Source: Tissierellia bacterium (GTDB lineage: Bacteria; Bacillota; Clostridia; Tissierellales; Peptoniphilaceae). Taken from it: a stretch of 64,000 nucleotides of DNA. The stretch lies in assembly GCA_030535395.1 (NCBI GenBank), contig JAUNLK010000009.1, positions 1-64,000 on the forward strand. Reading direction: 5' to 3'. The notes beneath the pieces were generated by a model. The model worked only from the letters and a program-made list of their open reading frames with translations. It did no database searches and was not told the origin of the DNA. Below, in pieces: positions 25,981 to 34,874 of this stretch. Positions within the stretch are counted from its first letter, which is position 1, and each line of letters opens with the position of its first letter. The position numbers and the translations under genes were made by a program.

Positions 25981-26888
25981 TGGAAGAAGAACCCGCCCTC
26001 GGTCCCCGGGGGGAGGAGGCTCTCAATGATGTCGGTGATGAGCTCCTTCTCGTAGGGGTCGAAGGACTTGTTCACCAGGCCCATCTCCAGGGCGGGGCGA
26101 GGGGCCAGGCCCCCCTTCATGAGGTCGGTGGCGGCAAAGAGTCCCCGGACGTCCACGGCCTTGGAGGAAATTTCCCCATTGAGGCTCTTGAGCTGAAGGT
26201 CCAAAAAGAGCCGCACCAGAAGGTCCACATGGGCCTCGGTGACCGCCGTCTCCCGGAGGAGGATTCGCCGGAGGCTCTCCTCTGTGAGCTGGGGCATGTC
26301 CACCACCAAAAAGCGGCTCACCAGGGCCTCATTGAGTTCCCGGGTGCCGGCGTAGCCATAGTTCATGGTGCCGATGATGCGAGTCTTGGGGTGAAGCTCG
26401 ATCTTTTCATAGCCGGGAATGTCGATGATTCTCCGAAAGTCCAGGGCCGCGTGGATCACCGCCAGGGACTCATTCTTGGCCATATTGATCTCGTCCAGGA
26501 CCACAAAGCCCCCGGCCTCCGCCGCCAGGGCCAGGGGCCCCTTTCTCAGGCGCACTTCCCCCGCCACAAAGGTGTCCTGGCCAATGAGCTCCTGGGCATC
26601 GGAGCTGATATTGAGGCTCAGATTCCACATGGGCCGGCGGAAGAGCTGGGCGAGATTCTCCGAGAGGACATTTTTCCCCGAGGCCTTGGCCCCACTCAAA
26701 AGGAGGTGATAGCCCCCCAAAATGGCGTGGAGGACCTCCTCCCACACCTCCCTGCCGTCATAGACATAGTGGCTCTGGGGTATTCGGTCCCCGTGGACCT
26801 CCTCCCCCTGCCACGCCTCCACGGCCCGGAGGAGGGACTCGTCCACTCCCTGTTCTTGAATTTGTGCCAAAAGTGCACTTCGCTTCAT
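25977..26888 (-). CDS. MoxR/CbbQ-family AAA+ ATPase
   Basis: A 303-aa AAA+ chaperone-like ATPase (AAA_5 type). The P-loop reads GAKASGKN: glycines and lysine are in place, but Asn replaces the usual Ser/Thr after the lysine. Walker B is FVVLDEINMAK, followed by a sensor-1 asparagine in IGTMNYGYAG and an arginine finger in LVSRFLVVDMP. Family members remodel metal-enzyme or membrane complexes together with a VWA protein, which is encoded immediately downstream with overlapping codons. Located 18 bp after murJ. Confidence 0.85.
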   Translation of the reverse strand: MKRSALLAQIQEQGVDESLLRAVEAWQGEEVHGDRIPQSHYVYDGREVWEEVLHAILGGYHLLLSGAKASGKNVLSENLAQLFRRPMWNLSLNISSDAQELIGQDTFVAGEVRLRKGPLALAAEAGGFVVLDEINMAKNESLAVIHAALDFRRIIDIPGYEKIELHPKTRIIGTMNYGYAGTRELNEALVSRFLVVDMPQLTEESLRRILLRETAVTEAHVDLLVRLFLDLQLKSLNGEISSKAVDVRGLFAATDLMKGGLAPRPALEMGLVNKSFDPYEKELITDIIESLLPPGTEGGFFFQ

Positions 26889-26906
26889 AGCTCCCCCTTT
26901 ACAAAT

Positions 26907-28418
26907 TTACTTCTTAAAAATTTTTCCAAAGATCCCCCGCAAAATGGCCAGCTCATCCAATTTCAGAATCAGGGCCGAGAGGAGATAGACGCCCCCCGCC
27001 GCCCCAATGGCCGAAATCAGGGAGAGGGCCGGGGAGAAGATCCCCTGAATATAGCCGTACAGGGCCCGAGCGGCCAGGGCCATGATGAGACTTGCCAGGA
27101 GAATTTTCAGGAGATTTCCCAGCTTCCCCCAAACGGGCTCCATGGGCATCCGCTTCCGGAGGATCCGGAAGAGATCCAGGGCCCCCACAAAGAGACTCAG
27201 GGAGGTGGCAATGCCAAAGCCCCTCATGCCCAGACTCCGGGAGAGGAGAAAGGAGAGGAGGATGTTGAGGCTCACCATGACCACGCCATTGACCACCGGC
27301 ACCTTGAGTTCCTTCATGCTGTAGAAGATGCGAATGGCAATCTCCCGGAGGCCCGTGGCCACCAGCCCCGCGGCATAGAAGAGGAGGACGGTCCCCGTGG
27401 CCGCCACATCGGCCTCGGTGAAGGCGCCCCCCAAAAAGAGGAGGCGGACAATTTCCTCAGAGAAAATCATCACCCCCACACTGGCAGGCAGCACCAGGGC
27501 CAGCATCAGAGAGGCGCTCTCGGCAAAGCTCTCGCTGACTTTCAAGAGACTGCCCTGCTCCACCTCCCGGGACATCCTGGGATAGAGGACGGTGATGATG
27601 CTGGTGACCACAATCCCCGTGATGAAGCCCTGAATTTTGGTGGCGTAGTTTAAAATGGAGATCCCCGAGAGGGAAATCTCTGAGGCCAGGGCCTTGTTGA
27701 CGAGAAAATTCAGCTCCAGCACCGAAGTGGAGATGAGGATGGGGAGCATGAGCCGCCCCATGGACTTTAGCTCCTCCCGTGGCCGTTTCAGGGCCCCGGG
27801 GGCAAAGCCCACCTTCCAGATCCCGGGAATGAAGATGAGGTACTGGAGGAAGAAGGCCGCCACAATACTTGCTGCGAGAATGACAGGCTCGCCCCCTCGC
27901 CCCAGATACATCCCCACAATGAGGACGGTGTTCATCACCACGGAGTGGAGAATGGAGGGGATGAAGGCCCCCCGCACCTGGAGATAGGACTTCCAAATGC
28001 TCCCCACTGCCGTGGAGATGATGCTCATCGCCGTAATCCGGCACATGAACACCGCCGTTTCAAAGACCTCCCCGGAAAAGCCGGGGCTCAAAAGGCCCAC
28101 CAACTCCCGGGCAAAGACAATGGCCAGCAGGCTCAGGAGGATGGAAAAGAGGGCCACCCACAGATTCAGGTGGAGGGTGAAGCCGTCGGCGGCCCCCCGG
28201 CCCCTCTCCTCCTCCAGGTGGGTGTACATGGGAATGAAACCACTGGCTATGGTCCCGGAAAAGAGATTGGACAGGACCATGGGAAAGCTAAAGGCGACGA
28301 GAAATATGGCGGACATGGCTTGGGTTCCAAAAAAATGGGCTAGGGCTTTTTCCCTAGCCAATCCAAAAACTTTGGTGCCCACCGTGATGATCATGAGAAG
28401 AACGGAGGTATTGGACAC
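26907..28418 (-). CDS. murJ: Lipid II flippase MurJ
   Basis: A 503-aa MviN/MurJ protein of the MOP superfamily with about 14 hydrophobic segments, moving lipid II across the membrane for wall synthesis. The N-terminus TVGTKVFGLAREKALAHFFG is typical. The start is GTG; the deacetylase stop TAG shares its G with it (TAGTG), so translation is coupled. Cluster partners (deacetylase, stalk protein, MoxR/VWA) are consistent with envelope assembly. An alternative assignment as a polysaccharide exporter of the same superfamily is less likely. Confidence 0.9.
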   Translation of the reverse strand: MSNTSVLLMIITVGTKVFGLAREKALAHFFGTQAMSAIFLVAFSFPMVLSNLFSGTIASGFIPMYTHLEEERGRGAADGFTLHLNLWVALFSILLSLLAIVFARELVGLLSPGFSGEVFETAVFMCRITAMSIISTAVGSIWKSYLQVRGAFIPSILHSVVMNTVLIVGMYLGRGGEPVILAASIVAAFFLQYLIFIPGIWKVGFAPGALKRPREELKSMGRLMLPILISTSVLELNFLVNKALASEISLSGISILNYATKIQGFITGIVVTSIITVLYPRMSREVEQGSLLKVSESFAESASLMLALVLPASVGVMIFSEEIVRLLFLGGAFTEADVAATGTVLLFYAAGLVATGLREIAIRIFYSMKELKVPVVNGVVMVSLNILLSFLLSRSLGMRGFGIATSLSLFVGALDLFRILRKRMPMEPVWGKLGNLLKILLASLIMALAARALYGYIQGIFSPALSLISAIGAAGGVYLLSALILKLDELAILRGIFGKIFKK

Positions 28419-29425
28419 TATTTTAAAATCCCAAACTCATAGCCCTGGTCCCTGAGCTCGTCAATAATGGCCCCCAGGGCATCGGCGGTGCCCTGCTTGG
28501 TCTCTGCATCGTGCATGAGGACCACCAGCACATCGGACTGCTCATTGAATCTTGCCGAGCGATTCATAAAGTCCACGAAGCCATCGGTGGTCACCGGCCG
28601 GCGACTCTTGGGCTCCGCATCCCCGGTGAGGCTGTTCCAGTCCACCCAGTGGATGCCCTTGGCCGCCAGGGCCTCATCGGCATCCTCCAGGCCCTTCCAG
28701 CTCATATGTCCCCCGGGATAGCGCCACACCGAGGTGTGGAAGTCCTCTCCCAGAACGGCCTTCAAAGACTCCTGGGCCAGATCCGCCTCCTGGGCAATGG
28801 TGCCGGAACTGCCCACCCGGCCGGGATAGAGCTTTTTGTAATTGTGGCTGTGGGAGTGCATGGCAATGGAATTGCCCCCAATGAGCTGCCTCATGAGCAT
28901 GGGGCGGTCCTTCTCATTGATGGAGCCCCCCACCACAAAGAAGGTGGCCCGGGCGTCCTTCTCCTCCAGGGTGTCCAGAATTTGGGGGGTGATGGTCTCA
29001 TTGGGCCCATCGTCAAAGGTGAGGAAGGCCCACTTTCCAAAGTCGCTGGGGGCCTCGTCCCTTTCGATGATGTCGCTGATGAGGCCGGTATCGAAGGCGT
29101 ATTTCTCCACATGGGAGACGTAATTGCCCCCCTTGACCAGCCGGCGGGTGAACTGCTCCTTTAAGCTGTCCCGGTAGCTGGGGAGGGGATGTTGCCGCTG
29201 GTCCAAGAGGTCCATGGAATCCAGTACATACCACTGGGCCTCATTGGCATAGGCGAGATTCACCTTGCCCCCACTCCACTTGCCAATGAGGGAGAGGGCG
29301 GCGGAGACCGCCACCACCAGCACCACCAAAAGGAAGAGCCCCCGGATTCTCCGGGCCCTCTTTCTCCTTCGGATGCGCTCCCTCCGCTCCAGATATCTTC
29401 TGCGTTCTTCTTCCATTGTGCTCAC
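28418..29425 (-). CDS. Membrane-anchored polysaccharide deacetylase (NodB domain)
   Basis: A 335-aa protein with a very basic N-terminus, one membrane anchor (about residues 29-49) and an extracytoplasmic NodB domain: TFDDGP (metal Asp pair) near 137, HSHSH (metal histidines) near 190, RYPGG near 237, and LMHD near 302. It probably removes acetyl groups from peptidoglycan or another surface glycan. The initiation codon is GTG with an in-frame ATG three codons later; either is possible. It overlaps murJ by one base. Confidence 0.88.
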   Translation of the reverse strand: MSTMEEERRRYLERRERIRRRKRARRIRGLFLLVVLVVAVSAALSLIGKWSGGKVNLAYANEAQWYVLDSMDLLDQRQHPLPSYRDSLKEQFTRRLVKGGNYVSHVEKYAFDTGLISDIIERDEAPSDFGKWAFLTFDDGPNETITPQILDTLEEKDARATFFVVGGSINEKDRPMLMRQLIGGNSIAMHSHSHNYKKLYPGRVGSSGTIAQEADLAQESLKAVLGEDFHTSVWRYPGGHMSWKGLEDADEALAAKGIHWVDWNSLTGDAEPKSRRPVTTDGFVDFMNRSARFNEQSDVLVVLMHDAETKQGTADALGAIIDELRDQGYEFGILK

Positions 29426-29479
29426 GTCTTCACCTGCTTTTCAAACTCCGCCGCGGCCCATGGCCCCAGCTTCAGAACC

Positions 29480-30898
29480 CTAGTTTTTGGGGAAACGAAT
29501 GATTCGGTCCCGGATGGCATCCTGGCCACTGGCAGTGGAGCGCCAGTAGCCCACCACCTCGCTGTCCTGGGAGAACCAGAGGACTTCCCCCTCCTCCAGG
29601 CTCCCGGAAATATTGCTCAAATCAAAAATTTTACTCTCCCGGCTGAGGCTGTCAAATTCATAGACTTTGTTGCCGCAGCCCACGGTGAGATAGCGCCCCT
29701 GAAAGGTGACGGCACTCTCCCCCTCGGTGCTCAAAAGCTGGGAGAAAATCACCGTATCGGTGGGGGTGTGGAGGAGCTGAAGGACCCCTCGATCTTCCTC
29801 ATATAATACCATATCCTCCCCCTGGCTCCAAAGGATATTGCCCCTGCCCGTGGGGAAGGAGACCACCTTTTTGGAGACTTTCCTGGAGCCTCTGCCGGTG
29901 ATCTTTATGAGATTGCCCCCCACACTCTGATAGAGATTATTGCCGGAGAAGGCCACATCGTCACTGAGGGGAAAGTGGCCCATCTTCTCCACCCGCCCCG
30001 GGGGGAGGCTCATCCGGTAGATGCTGTGCTCCTTTTCCAAAATGGCAAAGTCCCGGTCGCCGTAGACCACTCGGCCCCCCATGAGCATTTGGGGGAGGTC
30101 CCAGATGGAGATGATCCCCCGGTGGATGTCCAAGATTTCCATTTGGTCCTCCGTGGTGAAGTAGAGTTTCCCCTGCTCCCGGTGGAAGTAGTCCCACTCC
30201 CGAGTGGACACGGACTTGGACTGCTGGACCCGCTCCCCCTGAAAGCGAAAGAGGACCTCCTCCTGGGGGGCCGCAGTGCCCAGGCCGTAGATGATGCCGT
30301 CCTCCACGGCCACCAGGGAGAGCTCCCCGTGGAAGCGGACCTCCCGGGGAATGGAGCTGATCTTAAATTTGCTGGCGGCAATGATCCTCCCCTCCTGGCC
30401 GTGGGGGGCCACCACGAGGATCTCATTGGCCCCGCCGTAGTGGACGCTGTAGCCCATTTTTTCCAGGGTGAAGCGAAGGGGCAGATAGAGATCGCCGCCA
30501 ATCATGGTGGGAAATTCCGAGAGGGGCATCCGGCGGCCATTTTCCAAATAGGCATTCCGGTCCACCGCCATAAAGAGGCGATTGAGCTGCTGGATGCTCA
30601 CCACCCCCGTGGCCTCATCCCAGACCAGTTTTCCCTCGTCCACCAGCGCCTCCAAGTCCTCGAAGGAGATCATGGCCCTGCCGTGGACCGCCCGAAGGGG
30701 GCGGCGGAGCTTCACCTGGCGGTAGCTCCCTTGAATGGCCTCCTGGGCCAGATAGACCTTGGGGGCCTCTTGGAAGTAGTGGACCGTCTCCTGGGAGGGG
30801 AGGATGGCGGAAAAGAGGCGGCTGCTCTGGTCCAGGCCGTAGAAGGCCGTGGTAAAGAGGAGGGAGGCCGCCAAAGCTACATATTTAAGTTTTCCCAT
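29480..30898 (-). CDS. Secreted stalk-domain protein with beta-propeller-like repeats
   Basis: A 472-aa exported protein: N-terminal hydrophobic segment (residues 5-20) and then a copper-amine-oxidase N-terminal-like (stalk) domain, recognisable by the pattern MPLSEFPTMIGGDLYLPLRFTLEKMGYSV near 120-155. The remainder is a run of short beta-strand modules (VSFPTGRGNILWSQGEDMVLYEE and similar) that suggests a propeller. No catalytic motif was seen. In Firmicutes stalk domains are common on cell-surface proteins; a wall-associated scaffolding or sensing role would fit the operon (inference). Confidence 0.65.
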   Translation of the reverse strand: MGKLKYVALAASLLFTTAFYGLDQSSRLFSAILPSQETVHYFQEAPKVYLAQEAIQGSYRQVKLRRPLRAVHGRAMISFEDLEALVDEGKLVWDEATGVVSIQQLNRLFMAVDRNAYLENGRRMPLSEFPTMIGGDLYLPLRFTLEKMGYSVHYGGANEILVVAPHGQEGRIIAASKFKISSIPREVRFHGELSLVAVEDGIIYGLGTAAPQEEVLFRFQGERVQQSKSVSTREWDYFHREQGKLYFTTEDQMEILDIHRGIISIWDLPQMLMGGRVVYGDRDFAILEKEHSIYRMSLPPGRVEKMGHFPLSDDVAFSGNNLYQSVGGNLIKITGRGSRKVSKKVVSFPTGRGNILWSQGEDMVLYEEDRGVLQLLHTPTDTVIFSQLLSTEGESAVTFQGRYLTVGCGNKVYEFDSLSRESKIFDLSNISGSLEEGEVLWFSQDSEVVGYWRSTASGQDAIRDRIIRFPKN

Positions 30899-30922
30899 GG
30901 GGGACCCCCTCCTTTCTGCCCC

Positions 30923-32530
30923 CTAAAAGAGGGGGATCATATTGTCCCGCTCCTCCGCCTCCCAGAGGCCAAAGTAGCGGAGGACTTCCTTGCCCAGCTC
31001 ACTCACTTCCATGACCTGGGACTCCTGGGTGAGGGCCTCCGTAAAGAGGCCCAGGCCCCCAAAGATCTCCGTGACGAGAAAATCCTCCTTGCTCTTCACT
31101 TGATCCAGGGGCACCACAATCCTCTCCCCCTGGCCGAAGCGGCGGAGATAGGACTCATAGAGCTCGGTGAGGGGGCCAAAGCTCACACCGGAGGGGAGCT
31201 TGTCCCGCTCAAATTCCGGGTGGAAGAAGGTGGAGATCCACAGATTCCACTGCTGGGACTGGGAGAGATAGTCGTAAAATTTATAGCGAAACCTGAGTTC
31301 TACCTCCCCCACCCACGGGAAGACGAGGCCCTTGTGGAAGGCAAATTTCTTCATAATGAGAAGAATGGGCACGTGGCGCTCCTCCACCCGCCGGGTATTT
31401 CGCTGCCTTCCCGCGGGAAACTTGGCCCTCAGGGCCTTCACCGCCCAAATTTTTAAATTGAACCTGGGGGTGAGATAGTCCTCTTCCATTTCCAAAAAGT
31501 CGATGAACTTGGGAAAGTAACGAACCAGGGGCGCCGTCACCGGAACATCGGCGAGGATTCTCTCCAACTCCCCCCTGAGGTAGAAGCCCAGAGTGGAGGC
31601 CTCCAAGAGGGCCTTGAGCTCAAAGGGCGAGGGGGACTCCCCCTCAATGCCCCGAATTTCCTTTACGCGGTCGAATAATTTCAAAATGGAATAGGCGAGC
31701 TGGTCGCTGTAGAAATTCCCCCTCCGGGCGCTCTCCCGGAGGATGTGGTCGAACTGAGTGAACTCGGGATCCAAAAAGATGGATCTCCTGTCGGTGAGGC
31801 TGTGAAATTCATCCTCCATACAGTCCAAGAGATGAATCACATCCTCGGCATCCTCGGGGGAGAAGAGCTCCTTGGCCATTCGAGTCAAGTCGGAGCCGTC
31901 CCGTCCCCCGGGATGGGAAAAATCCCCCAGGACCTCCTGGAGGGTGAGAATGTAGAGGTACAGGAGCTCGGGATTGCCATCGCTGTAGCTCCAGTCCACC
32001 TCCAGGTGCCGCTCCCCATAGATCTCCTCAAAGGTGGCCCGGATGTCCCGGGCCTGCTCCCCCCTGTGGTGGTGGGCATTGGAAAAGAGGTAATTTTTCC
32101 CCTCCAGGGCCACCACCCGGCCGAAGAAGGTGTCGCCAATGTCCAGATCCGCCCCCAGTTTTTCCACCATTACAATTTCATCGGTGGCGTGATTGACCAG
32201 GCGGTGGCCCTCCCCTCCCCCCTCCAGGACGGTGTAGAGGCTCAAGTAGGAGTCAAAGAGGGCCACCATGAGTTCCCTGCTGATCCACAGCCACTGGCCC
32301 TCTCCATTGATATCCGTGGCATCCCGGCAGAAAATTTCCGTCATCTCCCGGTTTTCCTCCACATCAAAGAGGAGCCAGGTGTTGAGATCCGAAAGGGGCA
32401 TGAGCTCCTCCAAAACCTCCAACAGGCGCTCATCGGGCTGAATAAAGTGTTCATCTATTAAGCTGTCGATCATGGTGACGACGCCCTGGACATTTTCAAA
32501 TTGCACCAGGGTCCATTGATCCTTGGTCAA
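30923..32530 (-). CDS. Uncharacterised 535-aa protein in the envelope operon
   Basis: I do not recognise this protein. It is acidic, has no signal peptide or membrane segment, and appears mostly helical, with a clustered acidic N-terminal half and an aromatic-rich C-terminal half (FRYKFYDYLSQSQQWNLWISTFFHPEF region near 430). No nucleotide-binding or metal motif stands out. Its ATG overlaps the ArAE-transporter stop (ATGA), and the stalk-protein gene follows 24 bp later, so it is certainly in the operon. Intact length and coupling support a real gene. Confidence 0.8.
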   Translation of the reverse strand: MTKDQWTLVQFENVQGVVTMIDSLIDEHFIQPDERLLEVLEELMPLSDLNTWLLFDVEENREMTEIFCRDATDINGEGQWLWISRELMVALFDSYLSLYTVLEGGGEGHRLVNHATDEIVMVEKLGADLDIGDTFFGRVVALEGKNYLFSNAHHHRGEQARDIRATFEEIYGERHLEVDWSYSDGNPELLYLYILTLQEVLGDFSHPGGRDGSDLTRMAKELFSPEDAEDVIHLLDCMEDEFHSLTDRRSIFLDPEFTQFDHILRESARRGNFYSDQLAYSILKLFDRVKEIRGIEGESPSPFELKALLEASTLGFYLRGELERILADVPVTAPLVRYFPKFIDFLEMEEDYLTPRFNLKIWAVKALRAKFPAGRQRNTRRVEERHVPILLIMKKFAFHKGLVFPWVGEVELRFRYKFYDYLSQSQQWNLWISTFFHPEFERDKLPSGVSFGPLTELYESYLRRFGQGERIVVPLDQVKSKEDFLVTEIFGGLGLFTEALTQESQVMEVSELGKEVLRYFGLWEAEERDNMIPLF

Positions 32531-33441
32531 ATAATCTCTCCTTTCACCTCATCGTGAAGCAGCTGGATCTCCCGCAGTAATTTCAGCAGGGATTCAATGT
32601 GGTAGTTGAGCACCGTGTCCACGGTGTCCCCCTGGGGCAGGGGATTGAGCTCCGAGTACTCGAAGAGTTCGCTGACCCGGGCCCGATTTCTGGCCGACAT
32701 GTGGAAGTTCTCCCTGGGAAGGGTGAGAATGATCCGAATGAAGGTGTAGGCCTGGTCGTAGCACTCCACCAGTCGGGGAACGGCCCGGGAGTAGGGGCTG
32801 GAGGTGAAGGGCTGCACCACCTCTTTTTTCCACAGGGAAAAGGCCTCCTTGGACGCCGCCAGCTCATCGGAGAGAAGATGAACATCGGGATCAAAGGGGG
32901 TGAGGAGGAGCCGCTCGGAGATGTTGAAGACCTCCTCATAGGTCCGCTCCAAGTGCTGGTGGAGGTCCTGGCCCAGGTGGGGCTTTTTAATGAGGAGATT
33001 GACAAGGAGGGAGATGAAGACCCCCAGGGCGGTGCCCACCAGCCGGTTCCAACCGTAGATCCACTGGTCCACCGAGGAGTAGTAGGAGGCGATGAAGGTG
33101 ATCACCGTGAGGGTGACAAAGCGGTTGAGCTTAAACTCAATGAGAAAGAGCATGATTCCCAGAGTTCCCAGGCCCGCCACCAGGGGCTTGAGATAGCCCG
33201 GCACTTCCATCAGTCCCAGGATGATGCCCAGCATGACCCCGGCAATACAGGTGAACAGCCTCAGCCGGGCGGATTTAAACGTTTCATAATAGGTGGGTTG
33301 CATGGTGGTCATAGCGGCGATGGCGACAAATAAGGGCGCCCTCAATTTGAGTAGATACGAAATGAACAGTCCCAAAGTCACGGAAAGCACTGTCTTAGCC
33401 GTGCGCATGCCAATGTGGGGCAAATGGCCAAATTCCTTCAT
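32527..33441 (-). CDS. ArAE/FUSC-family membrane protein (aromatic acid exporter-like)
   Basis: A 304-aa protein with about five to six hydrophobic segments in residues 10-145 and a cytoplasmic helical C-terminal half, the layout of Firmicute ArAE_1 (DUF939) proteins. The N-terminal RTAKTVLSVTLGLFISYLL and AIAAMTTMQPT stretch are family-like. Family members are putative exporters of aromatic acids; the substrate here is unknown. It is the first gene of the seven-gene operon, with GAGAGGAGG before the ATG and an extended -10 promoter upstream. Confidence 0.82.
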   Translation of the reverse strand: MKEFGHLPHIGMRTAKTVLSVTLGLFISYLLKLRAPLFVAIAAMTTMQPTYYETFKSARLRLFTCIAGVMLGIILGLMEVPGYLKPLVAGLGTLGIMLFLIEFKLNRFVTLTVITFIASYYSSVDQWIYGWNRLVGTALGVFISLLVNLLIKKPHLGQDLHQHLERTYEEVFNISERLLLTPFDPDVHLLSDELAASKEAFSLWKKEVVQPFTSSPYSRAVPRLVECYDQAYTFIRIILTLPRENFHMSARNRARVSELFEYSELNPLPQGDTVDTVLNYHIESLLKLLREIQLLHDEVKGEII

Positions 33442-33462
33442 GAACCCTCCTCTCTGAAAATT

Positions 33463-33471
33463 AGTATATCA
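33463..33471 (-). promoter_or_regulatory. Extended -10 promoter of the envelope operon
   Basis: Minus strand TGA-TATACT (TATACT at 33463-33468) 22 bp before the ArAE start. No good -35 is seen; the TGn motif may compensate. Confidence 0.6.
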
Positions 33472-33508
33472 GAAAAGCCAGATTTTGGAGATTTTCTCCC
33501 CTCCTCCT

Positions 33509-33538
33509 TTGCTTAAACTTTACAGCTTTGGGTATCAT
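33509..33538 (+). promoter_or_regulatory. Promoter of hpf
   Basis: TTGCTT (33509-33514) and TATCAT (33533-33538) with an 18-bp spacer, divergent from the envelope-operon promoter; AAGGAG precedes the hpf ATG. Confidence 0.55.
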
Positions 33539-33570
33539 CTTAACAAACATAGTACGAAAGGAGTGTCACG

Positions 33571-34110
33571 ATGCGCATTAATTTTGTAGCCAGAAATATG
33601 ACTCTATCCGACGCCCTCAAGGACCAAGCGGAGAAAAAATTCTCCAAATTGGATCGGTATTTTGCCGAAGAGGTGGAGGCCAAAGTAACCTTTGCAGCCA
33701 AAAAAGGTCGGCACACCACGGAGGTGACTGTATTTCTCCCCGGCACCATCATTCGCGCGGAGGAGACCACCGACGATATGTACGCCTCCATTGACCTTGC
33801 CGTGGACGCTCTGGAACGTCAGGTTCGCAAATACAAGACCCGCCTGAAAAAGCGCTACCAAAACAGCAACTCCATTCGCTTCGAAAACTTTGAGCAGGAC
33901 CTTCCCGAGAGCGAAGAGGAGGCCCAGGGTCACAATTTGGTCAAGAGAAAGAGCTTTGTCCTCTCCCCCATGAGCGAGGAGGAGGCCATTTTGCAAATGG
34001 AACTCTTGAACCACAATTTCTTTGTCTTCAAGGACAGCGCCACCGACGAAGTGGCCATTGTCTACAAGCGCCGGGATCGAAACTTCGGCCGCATTGACAT
34101 CGAAAACTGA
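33571..34110 (+). CDS. hpf: Ribosome hibernation promoting factor, long form
   Basis: Dimerises 70S ribosomes into inactive 100S particles in stationary phase or stress. 179 aa is the long form: an N-terminal RNA-binding domain (MRINFVARNMTLSDALKDQ, residues 1-95), an acidic linker (PESEEEAQG) and a C-terminal dimerisation domain (KRKSFVLSPMSEEEAILQME). The ATG follows AAAGGAG. Monocistronic, with a terminator 15 bp beyond the stop. Confidence 0.97.
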   Translation: MRINFVARNMTLSDALKDQAEKKFSKLDRYFAEEVEAKVTFAAKKGRHTTEVTVFLPGTIIRAEETTDDMYASIDLAVDALERQVRKYKTRLKKRYQNSNSIRFENFEQDLPESEEEAQGHNLVKRKSFVLSPMSEEEAILQMELLNHNFFVFKDSATDEVAIVYKRRDRNFGRIDIEN

Positions 34111-34122
34111 TCTTCTAAAGGC

Positions 34123-34158
34123 AAAAACCCGCACCATCTGGTGCGGGTTTATTTTTTT
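34123..34158 (+). terminator. Terminator of hpf
   Basis: CCCGCACC-ATCT-GGTGCGGG followed by TTTATTTTTTT on the plus strand. Confidence 0.92.
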
Positions 34159-34187
34159 GCTTCCCTTCCGGAAGGGAAGGGGAAAAT

Positions 34188-34212
34188 AAAAAACCGGGGG
34201 CAGTGCCCCCGG
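34188..34212 (-). terminator. Terminator of ribU
   Basis: Minus strand CCGGGGGC-ACT-GCCCCCGG followed by TTTTTTATTTT, 26 bp past the ribU stop. Confidence 0.9.
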
Positions 34213-34237
34213 AAGCTCCATTCATTCCGTGTGGATC

Positions 34238-34849
34238 TCAGCGGCTGTGAAGGAAGGGACTGGCCTTTTTGTAGACCAAGAGGGTGACGACCGAAACCAC
34301 CGCTCCCTTCAGGAGATTAAAGGGCAAAATGGAGTAGATCATCATGGTCCAGAGGCTGGTCACCTTGCCATTGACGGCGGTCCCCATGGCAATGATGGCA
34401 TCCATACTCATGACTTTCCCGTAGAGGGGAAAGACCACGAAGTAATTGCTCACAATGGCGAGAAAACTGAAGGCCAAAGTGCCCAGGGCCAGGGCCACCA
34501 CGGCCCCCTTATAGGTCTTGTGACGCTGATAGTAAATGGCGGAGACGGCCACAAAGGTGGAGCCAATGATGAAATTGGAGAGCTCTCCCACACCTGCGGT
34601 CATGGTCCCCTTGAGGAAAATGTGAAGGAGATTCTTCAAAAGCTCAATGGTGATGCCCACCACCGGGCCCATGGCAAAGGCGCCAATGAGGGCCGGGACA
34701 TCGGAGATGTCCATTTTAATGAAGGGCGGGGCAATGAAGCCCAGGGGAAACTCCAAAAACATGAGGACAAAGGCCAGGACGCCTAGGATACTGGTGCGGG
34801 TGACGATTTGAATTTGGGACAGAGAGCGTCCCTTGGAAATGTTGTTCAC
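34238..34849 (-). CDS. ribU: Riboflavin transporter RibU (ECF S component)
   Basis: The substrate-binding membrane subunit of an energy-coupling-factor importer for riboflavin; it needs a shared EcfAAT module encoded elsewhere. The 203-aa protein has about six hydrophobic helices and the conserved motif FPLGFIAPPFIKMDISDVPALIG near residue 40. I take GTG at 34847-34849 as start because GGGAGG lies 5 bp upstream; the frame is open further but that portion is part of the riboswitch. The FMN riboswitch directly upstream supports the assignment. Confidence 0.93.
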   Translation of the reverse strand: MNNISKGRSLSQIQIVTRTSILGVLAFVLMFLEFPLGFIAPPFIKMDISDVPALIGAFAMGPVVGITIELLKNLLHIFLKGTMTAGVGELSNFIIGSTFVAVSAIYYQRHKTYKGAVVALALGTLAFSFLAIVSNYFVVFPLYGKVMSMDAIIAMGTAVNGKVTSLWTMMIYSILPFNLLKGAVVSVVTLLVYKKASPFLHSR

Positions 34850-34874
34850 AGATACCTCCCGTGTGATTTGGGCA

